Below, piece by piece: positions 35,599 to 45,600 of a DNA stretch of 64,000 nucleotides. Where the stretch lies: NCBI GenBank assembly GCA_047967505.1, contig CM106541.1, one strand, 5' to 3'. The first letter of the stretch is position 1, and each line of letters opens with the position of its first letter. Source of the stretch: Dipteris shenzhenensis. Its lineage: Eukaryota; Polypodiophyta; Polypodiopsida; Gleicheniales. The position numbers were made by a program, and so were the translations under genes. Below the pieces are notes generated by a model. It ran no database searches and was not told the DNA's origin. It saw only the letters and a program-made list of their open reading frames with translations.

Positions 35599-36131
35599 AC
35601 ACTTTGGCCGCACAACTTTGAACAATGGTAGTCATAGTTTGTATCTAAATAGTGTGAACTCTATCACCAAAAAAGTAGGACATTGCTAGCCTTGGTGATC
35701 GATGATTGAGTGCACATCTGGAAAGAAATACTCAAAGAGGCAGGGATATTTGCATGGATATCATAGTATTGAGGGCATATCATGAGCTCATGTCCCTATG
35801 TCTGTACCTCTGCATATGGAATTAGGTATAGAGTCTCAACTCAAGGGGGGTGTGTTGCCTCGACCTCTCATCTTGTCTCAATATGAAAGCTAGTGGATGA
35901 TGTCCAAAGCTGGCCATGGCTATTTGTGTTGCATGTGAGAGATGAATCTATAGCTACCCTGATGGCTGATAAACCCATCATCTATAAGATGAAGGAACGA
36001 CGCTCTCTTAAAAGCCAGCTTCATGGCATGAGGTTGTTTTGGGGACACCTAGGTCTATTGGATATAGACCTATCACAAATCATCGTGAACAACTCTATGG
36101 ACCTCCTAGTGTGTCCAAAGGGTGGGCATGT
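35599..36131. other. Unassigned DNA
   Basis: A 105-codon plus ORF (35893-36210) runs into the LTR that follows and has no recognisable motif. Nothing else is seen. Confidence 0.35.
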
Positions 36132-36872
36132 TGTTAGGTTATCAAAGCATAAAGTAGACAAATTTATACTTAGAATGAAAGACAAGACTTCACATGAAAT
36201 GCTGAGCTAAGGAAGAGCCCAAATGAAGATTGAAAACCAAAATTATTTATCTCAAAGGGCTTATAGAACACAACTCATCTCTATGGGTCTTGTTGTGGTG
36301 GTTTACAAAGGTCAAAGTAGAGATGAAAATCCTCAAAGGCTGCCACATGGAGAAGACTGCATAAAATGATGTTTACTAACAATCCACACAGGGTTTGTCT
36401 ATAGAATGCCACACCAAGTTCAAGAGATACATTGTGACACATGCAAGTCAACATACAACTCAGGAGGAGTTGGCACATAGCTCCACATAGCCTTACATGG
36501 ACTAGCTGTATATATAGAAGTGATAATACGTTGCCTTAGAGGTGTCTCGTAGAGCAGAAGCTAAGCTTCATGTGCTTTCATGCCAGGTAAGAAAATCCAA
36601 GTGATACACCCATGCTCCAACATAGTCTACCAATCACCCACTTGCCTCTAGCAAAGAATCCTAAATCGACTCTCATGGGAAGCCAAGCTACCTTTAAGCT
36701 ATCAAGAGAGAATGTCTCTCTGTGCCTTCAAGAGCTGACCCTTCATGAAGCTCTACCAACACGTAAAATTGCTACATGGGAGATTGCCAAGTGGTACAAC
36801 ACAAGTACTACTCTAGAATATTAGGGTAGAGTGCCTCCCTACAAGGTTTAGCCAAACCTTTCAATCCTAACA
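36132..36872 (-). repeat. 3' LTR of the gag-only element
   Basis: Matches 37908-38594 along its length (TCACATGAAATG, CTTGTTGTGGTGGTTT, CTACATGGGAGA blocks) but has diverged clearly and is about 54 bp longer, so the insertion is old. Confidence 0.82.
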
Positions 36873-37907
36873 CCTCCATAAACTGAGTGGGAAAAACAAA
36901 ACACTGATGAATACAACTCAAATGAAATACTAATCACTAAGAGAGAATTAAAAAGCATAATCTTCATCTTTCTCTAACTCAAGGATTGGATTTCCATGTT
37001 GAACATAACCTGTAAAATCACCTTCCTGGCCATCTTCAACAACACATGATTTTCCTCTTGGATCTTTTGTCTTCATATCATGATTTTCTCACATGCCCAT
37101 CACATTCACAAATCATCGAACTCTTTTGGCCTCCATTGGATTTCCTTTTTGTAGCATGATTTTCTCACATGCCCATCACATTCACAAATCATCGAACTCT
37201 TTTGGCCTCCATTGGATTTCCTTTTCTCCTTAGTTGCATAAGATGGCTCACTCCCTCTAGCAATCGTGTTCATCTCTACTCTTCTTTCCTCGCTTAAAAG
37301 GATTGACACAACATCATGAAACTCATAGTAGCAGTATTTAATCTTAAAATAGTCACTATTTTTGAATACTTGGGTGGAAGACTTGTGAGAAAAATTGCCC
37401 TAACATCTTTGTCCTCAACTCTAAGTGAGAGGCTTGTAATTTCTTGATGAGGGATTGCATATTATTGTGTGTTGCCAACAAATGCCCTTCTCCCATTTGA
37501 AGACCTCTTATTTGAGCATTATCTTTGAGTTTTACACCATCGAATCAAATAGAGCTCCCAACATGCTCCAGTTTTGGGCTACAGTCTTCAAGACATCTAC
37601 ATGATGGAAGAATTATATGCCTAAAGCCCTTTTGAGAAGACCCAATGCTCTCTCATTTTTTAAATCCCATGCTTCCATCTTTTCCAAGACCTAATTATTT
37701 GTCGGTTTCTTCTCAGCTCTAGACATGCCCCCCTAGAGGCCTTTTTCCATCAAGAGCAATTGGATAAACAATTGATGTGACAAAAATTTTCTACCATCAG
37801 ACTTGACAGCGGAGGTATTTGGCAGATTGCAGGACTTCGATCCACTCTCCATGCCAATTTGATGATAGCAGATGGCATGTTTTGAGGAAGGACAACTCTG
37901 ATACCAA
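36873..37907 (-). pseudogene. Copia-type gag remnant
   Basis: On the minus strand EAWDLKNERALGLLKRALG (about 37600-37670) is typical of a Copia gag. Further on are LLSEERRVE (about 37290) and a zinc-knuckle-like CDGHVRKSCYKK. The knuckle region is duplicated in tandem with a period of about 76 bp (37078 and 37156). Many stops are present. No protease, integrase or RT follows before the LTR. Confidence 0.7.
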
Positions 37908-38594
37908 TGTTAGGTTATCAAAGCAACGAGACTTCACATGAAATGTTGAACGAAGAAAAAGCCAAGATTATGATTGAAAATAAAAATTCTATATCTCAAA
38001 GGACTTATAGACCACCACTCATCCTTACGGGGCTTGTTGTGGTGGTTTGCAAAGGTCTAAGTAGATATGAAAAGTCTCAAAGGCTACTGTATTAAGAAAG
38101 ATGCATAAAATGATGTTTGCTAACAATCAACACACAATTTTTTATAGAATGATACATAGAATTGAAGAGAGATGCTGTGAGACACATAACTCAACATACA
38201 ACTGAGGAGGAGTAGTCACACAGCTTCACATATCATTCCATGGGCTAGCCATATATATAGAAGTCATAATACACCACCTTAGAGGTGTCTTGTAGTAGCA
38301 GAAGCTAAGCGGCAATTGTGCCTTCATGCCAAATAAGAGAAGCCAAGCATTGTGCCCATGCTCCAACATAGTCTTTCAATCATCCAGTCGCCTCCATTAG
38401 ATAATTCCAAGATGACTCTCATGTGGAGCCAAGATGCAGTCGAATTATCAGGAGAGAACGTCTCTCTGTGCCTTGAAAAGCTGACCCTTCATGAAGCTTT
38501 ACGAACACGTAGAACTACTACATGGGAGACTGCCAAATGGAGCAAGACAAGTACTACTCCCCACAAGGTTTACCAAAACCACTCAATGCTAACA
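37908..38594 (-). repeat. 5' LTR of the gag-only element
   Basis: 687 bp; on the minus strand it ends directly before the primer site TTGGTATCAGAG at 37896-37907. Confidence 0.82.
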
Positions 38595-39084
38595 GACATG
38601 TCCAAGGATTAGTGGTATGGGCAGAGGTGGTCAATGGACATGTCTTGGGAGAAGAACCATTTGGTAGAGTGTGAGCAACAACATCTCTCATCACCCTCAA
38701 TTGCAAGCTACACAAATGAAGAAAGGACCTTGTCCAGGTACATGATGATCTAAAATAAGATACCTATGTAGAGGTTATGCAATAAACTTTGCAAGTATAA
38801 TGTCATGTGGAGTGCACCTCTTCCCATGGATCATGTAGGAGAGAATTGATCTATAGTCTCTCAGACCTGACCCACTCAATTTTTTGCGATCCATCCCTAA
38901 AAGCGCTCTCACATATACCATTTTTGGTCTAGCTAGAGAGTAAAAAAGGATAGATTTTGTATGCACATGCTAAAGGTGCATCATAGATATACATAAGATG
39001 TGAAAATATCCCCTTGCACTTTAGCAAATCTAAATGACTTATGTAGATGTTGAGAACAAGTAGTGTTGAATATCATAATTTAGT
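38595..39084 (-). other. Spacer, possibly part of the CACTA relic
   Basis: The minus ORF 38775-38966 (LLGMDRKKLSGSGLRDYRS) could be a decayed later part of the TNP2-type transposase that follows, from its position and strand, but I cannot align it with confidence. Confidence 0.3.
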
Positions 39085-39990
39085 CTAGAAAGGGTTCACG
39101 CGTCCATGGCGAGCCCAAGATGTAAGTTGCATGAAGTCCGCCCATTGATTGTCTATGTGATTCCAAGCTACACAATCTGCAGGAATCCTCAATGTGTCAT
39201 CATTGGACCGATGTGTAGCATGCCAAGTCATCAAGTTCGCTATGGATTTGCATCGAAACATGTGCTGTATTCTAGCAATGATGGGAAAGTGTCTCAAGAC
39301 CTTTACCGAGATCTTCTCACCGTGTAAGTCATCTCTATATCGTTGTTCCCCACATGCTAGAGACACATGTATCCGACCACCCATAATTTGCTTGTAGATT
39401 CAAGATTGAGAGACAAGCCCATAGTTTTGACATCCTAGCACCCTCGTACAACTGTGTTGATTGCAATTCTTGCATATTGGCCTCAAACTCTGACATCATG
39501 TGTTTTGACATCCCAGCACCCTCGTACAACTTTGTTGATTGCAACTCTCGCATATTGGCCTCAGACTTGGACATCACGTGTACATGTGATGTAGTTTCCC
39601 TAAAAATAGAATCCATCATGTTCACCATACCCTAATCATCATCTGGCACATCCGAGAGACTATCCTCCTGCTCAAAGTGTGAAGATATATGTGCACCCTC
39701 GCCACCCTCCTCATCCTATCTCAAGGTTTTGTGTAAATATAAGATCTTGTGTCAAGGTTTCGTGTTGTATACACATGCAATATTAATCATGAACTCAAAT
39801 AGCGTTGACTTATTGCCGATGATCCATCACCATGTGCACCACCAACGGTGGGTATTGGTGCAGGCTCCTCCCCATACATCCGCAAGTGGCGCATGACTAT
39901 GGCGTTGATGTCGTACTTCTCGCTTTCAATGAGTGCAATGACAATACAACCTCTCCGTAAGCCACTCTATGCTCCTGAGCATTGGCGCAT
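39085..39990 (-). pseudogene. CACTA (En/Spm) TNP2-type transposase relic
   Basis: Minus strand, from high to low coordinates: DINAIVMRHLRMYGEEP (about 39860-39920), an acidic stretch (39640-39720), KLYEGARMSKLWACLSILNL followed by YGWSD (about 39390-39440), then the hallmark FRCKSIANLMTWHATHRSND and DTLRIPADCVAW (39085-39290). These match the conserved core of plant TNP2 transposases, where SKL...LLNLK..YGWSD and CK.I..LM.WH...R..D..LRHPAD.. recur. Stops and frameshifts separate the blocks and a 78-bp segment is tandemly duplicated. No CACTA terminal inverted repeats were found. Confidence 0.8.
39426..39570 (-). repeat. 78-bp in-frame tandem duplication in the TNP2 relic
   Basis: CATCC-AGCACCCTCGTACAA starts at 39431 and again at 39509. 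The period is 26 codons, so the minus frame continues through both units and the peptide block ELQST.LYEGA.MSK appears twice. Confidence 0.85.
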
Positions 39991-40945
39991 CATTTAGGGG
40001 GTTTTGCCACTAGGGCTAGGGTTGGGGTTAGTGCTATGGTTAGCTTCCTTATAGAGGATGTGTTCTTCATTTGCTCACTCTTTGTAACACAAGATCTGAG
40101 AGAGAGGAGAGAGAGATTTAGCACACTACTAAACTCTAATATTATTTTGAAGTGGCCTTCATTACATCATTTTTAGGCTGAAGCCTTTTGGTGTAGATTT
40201 GGCATCTGTGATTAGGGTTGTTCCATCTGATAAACAGCCCATTTACCCTCCTCCTGAGCTTCTTTCACTTTGGCTAACTTTGAGTTCCATACTTTGATCT
40301 GGCTCGAGGTGAGTTCCTCTCAAACCCACGTCTTGGTAACTCTCAACTTGTTGGTTTGTTTGAAAACTTTTCTCCTTCTTAGCTTGTCCTTACTTGCATC
40401 CCTTTTTGGAGGGCATAATCTATTTCTTTAGAGACCCACTCAATCTAGGGGATTGCCTTCTTGAGGATATCAAGCTTTGTTTCTATGTTGCACTCATCTA
40501 CACTCCACAACCCTTTGGTGGCCCTCCTATGCATACAATCCGATCATTAGCAGCCTTGGTTTCTTGCTCTTTTACCTATCTTGGAACTCGCAGTGGTTAT
40601 CGACTTGAGTTGGTTAGTTACTCCTGTACTTTAATCACAAGTTATGGTGCAAGCGCTATTATTGTGCATTGGTGCAAAACCTCTTTGATTACCTCTTGCT
40701 TTCCCTTGTTGTTCATCTCCAAGACTTGCTTTGCCAAAGAAGCAATTCAGAGCTTTGCATCTTTAAGTCCTCATTGCAAGAGATAAATCTACTCATGGGG
40801 GTCAAGTCTGTGGAAAGTCAAGGCAAAGGGGGGGAAGGGGGGAGGGTGTCGCGGCTAAAGCAATGGCTGAGTATGAGAGCTAAATTGTTGCAAGAGTAGA
40901 GGGAATGGAGGTAAGAGGTCGCTTGTCCATGGTGACCTTAGCAAT

Positions 40946-41017
<72 letters not shown>

Positions 41018-42288
41018 GGGGGGGGGATTTTTCAATACTCTATTTTGAGAAACTAAATAAAAAATGTTTCCATACTATGTCTTATTCCCATTAATAGATT
41101 ACTGGGTTAGAGTATCCATCTCCATGAGATAGTGGATACCAAGGAAAGAAAACCAATTGGGTGATGCAACAACCTAAATTTTGAGATCCGCATGTTTCTA
41201 GCACATGGGGAAAAAAAAAACTTTCAAGTCAAAAGAATAACAAAGGTGAAAGGGCCTATGGTAGAATACATTGGCATTTGATGAAGCAATGCTACATGCG
41301 GCCATCAATCTTGTATTATGTTTATAACAAAAAGTTTGTGCAAAAAGGGAGTAGCAATTGTTGTTTTTTGCATGAATGAATGAATTTGTCTCAAGGGAAG
41401 CACAATTGTCTTTATATACCTCTAACTAGTTAGTCAAATTGAGTATTAATGAATCATAGCATTTAGGAAATGTTTCTTCCTAAAGCTTCATTTAAAAAAG
41501 CACATCTCCTACGGGTATAGCTTATAATTTGAGGAGCTTGAGTGTACAACCCATCACAATGATAACACATAATAGCTTTGAGAAATAGACCCTTGCGAAT
41601 TGATTAAGTTTTTAAATGTCAAGCAAGGTCAAGGGCTAGCAACCTCATTGCAGAAGGACTTTAAGAGCTAGAAACAATGGACTATGTGCCTTCACATAAC
41701 ACAACTTCAAGAGTGGGAATTATGCACTATAGAAGGACTTCAAGGGTTGGAAACAATACTCTATGCACCTTTACACAACACAACATTTGGCATAATAAAA
41801 GAGTAGAATGACTAGGAATAGGTACCGAAAAGTTGGAAGCATAAAACCCATTTACTAGTATTCAAGAGATGTGATTTGGGGTGATTTTATTTTTATATTT
41901 TATCCTTTGGGTTTATTAGTGGGTCCATTGCAGTAGATGTGAAGTGCACGTTGCCATGTGGAAAAAGCACATCCATTATCTAATAAAATGTGTAGGAAGA
42001 AAATAAAAATATAAGATTGCATGGTTCTCACAAAGGGAGAAGGTGTTAAGTAGAAGTTTCCCTTGATTTGATATTGGCACCCATATACAATTGGATTTGG
42101 AGGATCCTACACACAAAAACTTTATTCATATGCACATGCTATTTTCAAAAGAGAGAAATATTAATGGAAGATATTGAGGTAGGTGAGATCGACGCTCATA
42201 AAAATTCTAAAGGAAAAGAGAAAGTGGGAGGAAGCATGGGATAACATTGGTTGCTCTTTCATTTTTTGATTTTGTGGGTTGAGGGCTC
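39991..42288. other. Unassigned DNA with simple repeats
   Basis: No gene domain was found. 40394-40786 is open on the plus strand (130 codons, Leu/Ser/Cys-rich) without recognisable similarity. 41650-41790 contains two diverged copies of a block of about 80 bp (GAAGGACTT-AAG, GAAACAAT, CTATG, CACAACACAAC). Confidence 0.4.
40947..41025 (+). repeat. Compound microsatellite (TG)n(AG)n(G)n
   Basis: An uninterrupted (TG) run is followed by about twenty AG units, GTG, and a G homopolymer of about a dozen bases. Likely length-polymorphic. Confidence 0.97.
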
Positions 42289-42848
42289 AAGGCACATGCA
42301 TGAACATGAGACACAGGGTTAAGCGAACCTCTTGCAAACCCAAGACGTTGCTTTCTAATGGCTCTATTGGGTTCATTGCTACCAATACACTCATAAATTT
42401 AATGTATAATAAGCAAGCATCTCTCAACATTCCATCATCATTTCCAAGTACAAGTGTTGATTATATCCCCTCCTCTTCTCTCTCATATTCTCTCCTTTTT
42501 GTCCTGAGAAATACTAGCATCTCATTCTATGGATGCTTTGCTCTTATATGTTCTAGACTTGAATGGTCACTCAACTTTCAAGGCACATGCATGAACATGA
42601 GACACAATGTTAAGCTAACCAAGATGTTACTTTTTAATGGCTCATTGCTACTCACACACTCATACATTCAAAGTATAATAAGCACGCATATGCTCTACAT
42701 TCCAATATCATTTTCAAGTTTAAGTGCTAATTATATCCCCTCCTCTTTTCTCTCATATTCTCTGCTTTTTCCTTCACAAATACTAGCATCTCATTTAATG
42801 GATGCTTAGCATCCTTTTATATCTTACTCGACTTGAATGGTCAGTGAT
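42289..42848 (+). repeat. 291-bp tandem duplication
   Basis: CAAGGCACATGCATGAACATG starts at 42289 and at 42580. Both units end with ACTTGAATGGTCA. The period is 97 codons and the ORF 42279-42809 stays open across the junction. The encoded peptide has no known motif and the second unit has small deletions, so this is called a duplication rather than a gene. Confidence 0.88.
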
Positions 42849-43970
42849 CTTCATCATCACAAGTTTTAGTGGAAAAGTTTTGTGGAGTTTCCCTCTCTAC
42901 AACCAGTCAACTTGAAGTACTAGTGTCACTTGGAAGACGATAAACTCATTGTTGCAAAAATGTAAAAAGAACATGTGTGCAAAAGATGAAGGGGCAAAAA
43001 TAGTGGGTTTCCTGTGTGTTTGCAAGTGGAGTGTGGTGGAAGACAAGTAGTGAGTCTTCGAGCCAGTGCACGCGATGCCACTAATGAAAGGCTAGTGAAG
43101 CATTTTAGAGGCTAGCACATATTTCGAGGCAAAATCAGAGCGCCTTTGGTTTTAATATTGGCACCTCCATTTTGGAGGATGCCATTCCCACACAGAGCGC
43201 CATTTCTTCCTAGCCAATCCAAAGCTGGCATGTGGCAGTGTTGGTGGGCTGAACTGCCTTCAATGCTCTACCCAGCTCTCCCTACAGAGCTCCCTACAAA
43301 TAATCAAAGGTGTCCTGCACTCCTCTACTAAATGCTTGATGCTCTTTCAGTATTGTCTTGTGTGAACAAATTGACGTTTTGGAACAACTGCACATTTTTT
43401 TATGCGTGTAGACTAAGCCTTAAATGGGAGAGAAGTGTGTGGTCAAACCATGTGAAGGGAAAGATGGTCAAACAAAGTGTGTGAAATGTCTCCACTAGTA
43501 TAGGTGATTAAAACCACTATTATATTAAATTGGCTTTACATATTATGGCCCAAAAACCTTCACTTAACCCTAAGTTTCAGGCTCCAAATTTAACCATGGT
43601 CCAAATAACCATGCCTAAAACATACTTTAACTCCCCAAATATCCGCGTCCTTCTTAAGACCCCTAGTACTGTAAACAAGGTGGGCACATCATAGTGAGAG
43701 GTCTAACGATCTGACTTAACTTAAGAAGCTAGCTTTGTTTAGTGGAAAGTAGAGTGGTTTATGCCAACAGATTCACGATCTGAATTGAATGGAGGTTGAA
43801 AAACCTATTCACACAATAAGATACTAGTGATAACCTGACATGATGCCTATGATGCAAGTATTGGCATGTCGTCGCGGGATGGGTTGGGGGGTGATGACCT
43901 TACCAGTGTGGTGTAAATACTGTGGAGGTTAGGTCAAGGAAGTGTAGTGAAGATGCAATGCCCATAATCT
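42849..43970. other. Unassigned intergenic DNA
   Basis: No ORF with recognisable similarity. Near 43970-44020 the words TTAGGATTAG and GAGTTTAGGATTAG are repeated about four times. Confidence 0.4.
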
Positions 43971-44019
43971 AGCATTAGGAGTTTAGGATTAGCAGGTTAG
44001 GATTAGGAGTTTAGGATTA

Positions 44020-45536
44020 GTAGCTAATCGGTTTTGGGGCTCGGGAGCCGGCGGTTAGTTTTCTGTCGGGCTTTTGGGCATCTCTCCTGAAAAAGCTTCG
44101 GAAGATCGCAAAAAGGGGTCTTAGTTTCTTCGCAAAATCAGAGTCTTCCTGCAAAATTGCTAAGTGATCTTCGCTTGCTAGCCTCTGATTTCGCCCGCAA
44201 GGAATGAATTTGCACCAGTGACAATCCGGTTGCGTTTGAATTCTGGTGAAATACGAAGAAAACGGAGTTTAGAAGTGAAGTAGGACGCAGTTTGACGTCT
44301 ATTGTACGCGACAAAAACGGCAGCAGGAGTTTGAAATCCACGGCAAAATGTCTCGATAGACGGTTGAGGTTTTGCATGCGACGGAAAGAGCGGAAAACAG
44401 CGAAAGAATGATAAGATACCACGTGGGGCGGGGTAAAGTGGAAAGTTGAGCGCCGAGCAGGAAACACGCCGATCGTTATTGAGGAAGAGGTGGCGTGGTC
44501 TAGCAGCATTAATAAGGAGCGAAAGGGGGCGAGGTGAAAACAAGAGATAGATCGCCGAGGATGGATTGCGCGTGAACGAGAGGTGAAGGACAAGGAGAGG
44601 CAAAAGTGACAATTATCTTTTCTGCCGAGGCGCGAGCTGTCTAGTGACAATGGCGATGGCGATGGCGATGGCGATGGCGATGGTGATCGCGAAGGGGGGG
44701 CAAGCAGGGTGAGCACGGACGGCATGTGCGGGAGGCGATGCATGCAGGATATAATAGAGCGCGCGACTTTTCCAGAGTCAAACAAGACGCGCGCGCATCC
44801 GGCATCTACTCATGATATCGAACATCGAGAGAAGGAGAGATTCCGCTCGCCTTGACGTGGTCCTTGCTTTTTGTCGTGGCCGAACGGGCCTTTTCTTCTT
44901 AACCCATTGCGCCGCGGATCGGCGTTCGCGCTGAAGAGGTCCGGGTAGACGACCCAGAAACGGCATTTTTCCTTCTAAAAGGACCGCGCGGCGATGATTC
45001 AAGAGCATTGAAGCGATTGAGGGCAGTCGGAATTGGCGATTGAGGAGCATAATCGAGAAGCGATTGAGGGATCTGGAGTCAGAAGCGGTGATTGAAAGAG
45101 CAAGAAGAGCATAATCGAAAGGAGCATCGAAGCGATAGAGGTCAGAAGTGGAGATTTGAAAGAGCAAGAGGAGCATATAGAGGGTCCGGGTCCGGAGTCG
45201 GAAGCGATAGAGGGATCTGCAGTCGGAAGTGGTGATTGAGGAGCACGATCGAAATCGGCAGCGGAGCATAATCCGAAGAATCGGCAGTTACAGGGAAGAT
45301 TGAGTAAATCCAATCGTCCACACCATTCAAGAGCATCGAATCATCGCCGTCAGTGCATCGTCTTGGTCTTGTGCCACTGAAATTTTGCGAAGAAGCTAGC
45401 AGCGATTGAGATCGATTTGGGGTCATCTTCCTAGGTCCCTGCTGAGCAGGATGATTCGTGGGCGAGCTCCGTGAGAGCTTCCCTGCTTGCCCGCGAACAG
45501 CATCCAGGGCGATGAGAGACTGTCGGCCTCAAAACC
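44020..45536 (+). promoter_or_regulatory. GC/CpG-rich upstream region of the DUF604 gene
   Basis: Base composition changes sharply here: CG dinucleotides are frequent (for example GCGCGCGC at about 44790), whereas the surrounding retroelements are poor in them. It holds a GGCGAT hexamer array and degenerate GCGATTGAGG/GGAGCAT repeats (45000-45270). Minus-strand ORFs here (44138-44785, 44778-45426) are Ser/Arg-rich and mirror the repeats. The best reading is promoter plus 5' UTR of the gene at 45537; no transcription start can be fixed. Confidence 0.55.
44649..44690 (+). repeat. GGCGAT hexanucleotide repeat
   Basis: Five to six copies of GGCGAT, the last changed to GGTGAT, within the CpG-rich upstream region. 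Confidence 0.9.
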
Positions 45537-45600
45537 ATGTCACACTACCAAATAGAGCGCTCCTTGACCAGGAGCAAGAGCAAACGATGGAAGCAAGTTA
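45451..45600 (+). promoter_or_regulatory. Two candidate upstream ORFs
   Basis: The ATG at 45451 opens an 8-codon reading frame (MIRGRAP, stop at 45472-45474). The ATG at 45512 opens a 30-codon frame that overlaps the main start at 45537 out of frame and ends at about 45600. If the mRNA starts upstream of 45451, both would be met first by scanning ribosomes. The transcript start is unknown, so a regulatory role is only possible. Confidence 0.35.

Larger units (their letters stand above)
36132..38594 (-). mobile_element. Gag-only LTR element (non-autonomous), minus strand
   Basis: Two LTRs of 741 bp (36132-36872) and 687 bp (37908-38594), both TGTTAGG...CTAACA, flank 1035 bp. Immediately below the upper LTR, 37896-37907 reads TTGGTATCAGAG on the minus strand. 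It is an initiator-Met primer site, which fixes the orientation. A purine-rich TTATGGAGG (minus) precedes the other LTR. The interior holds only decayed gag. A target duplication is doubtful (GGCAT before, GACAT after). It is a deletion derivative that would need pol in trans. Confidence 0.82.

Noticed and set aside
44138-45426. Minus-strand ORFs of 94-215 codons upstream of the DUF604 gene
   Set aside because: They are Ser/Arg/Pro-rich and reflect the GC-rich repeats (GGCGAT read backwards gives a Ser-Pro run). No domain and no consistent splice model.
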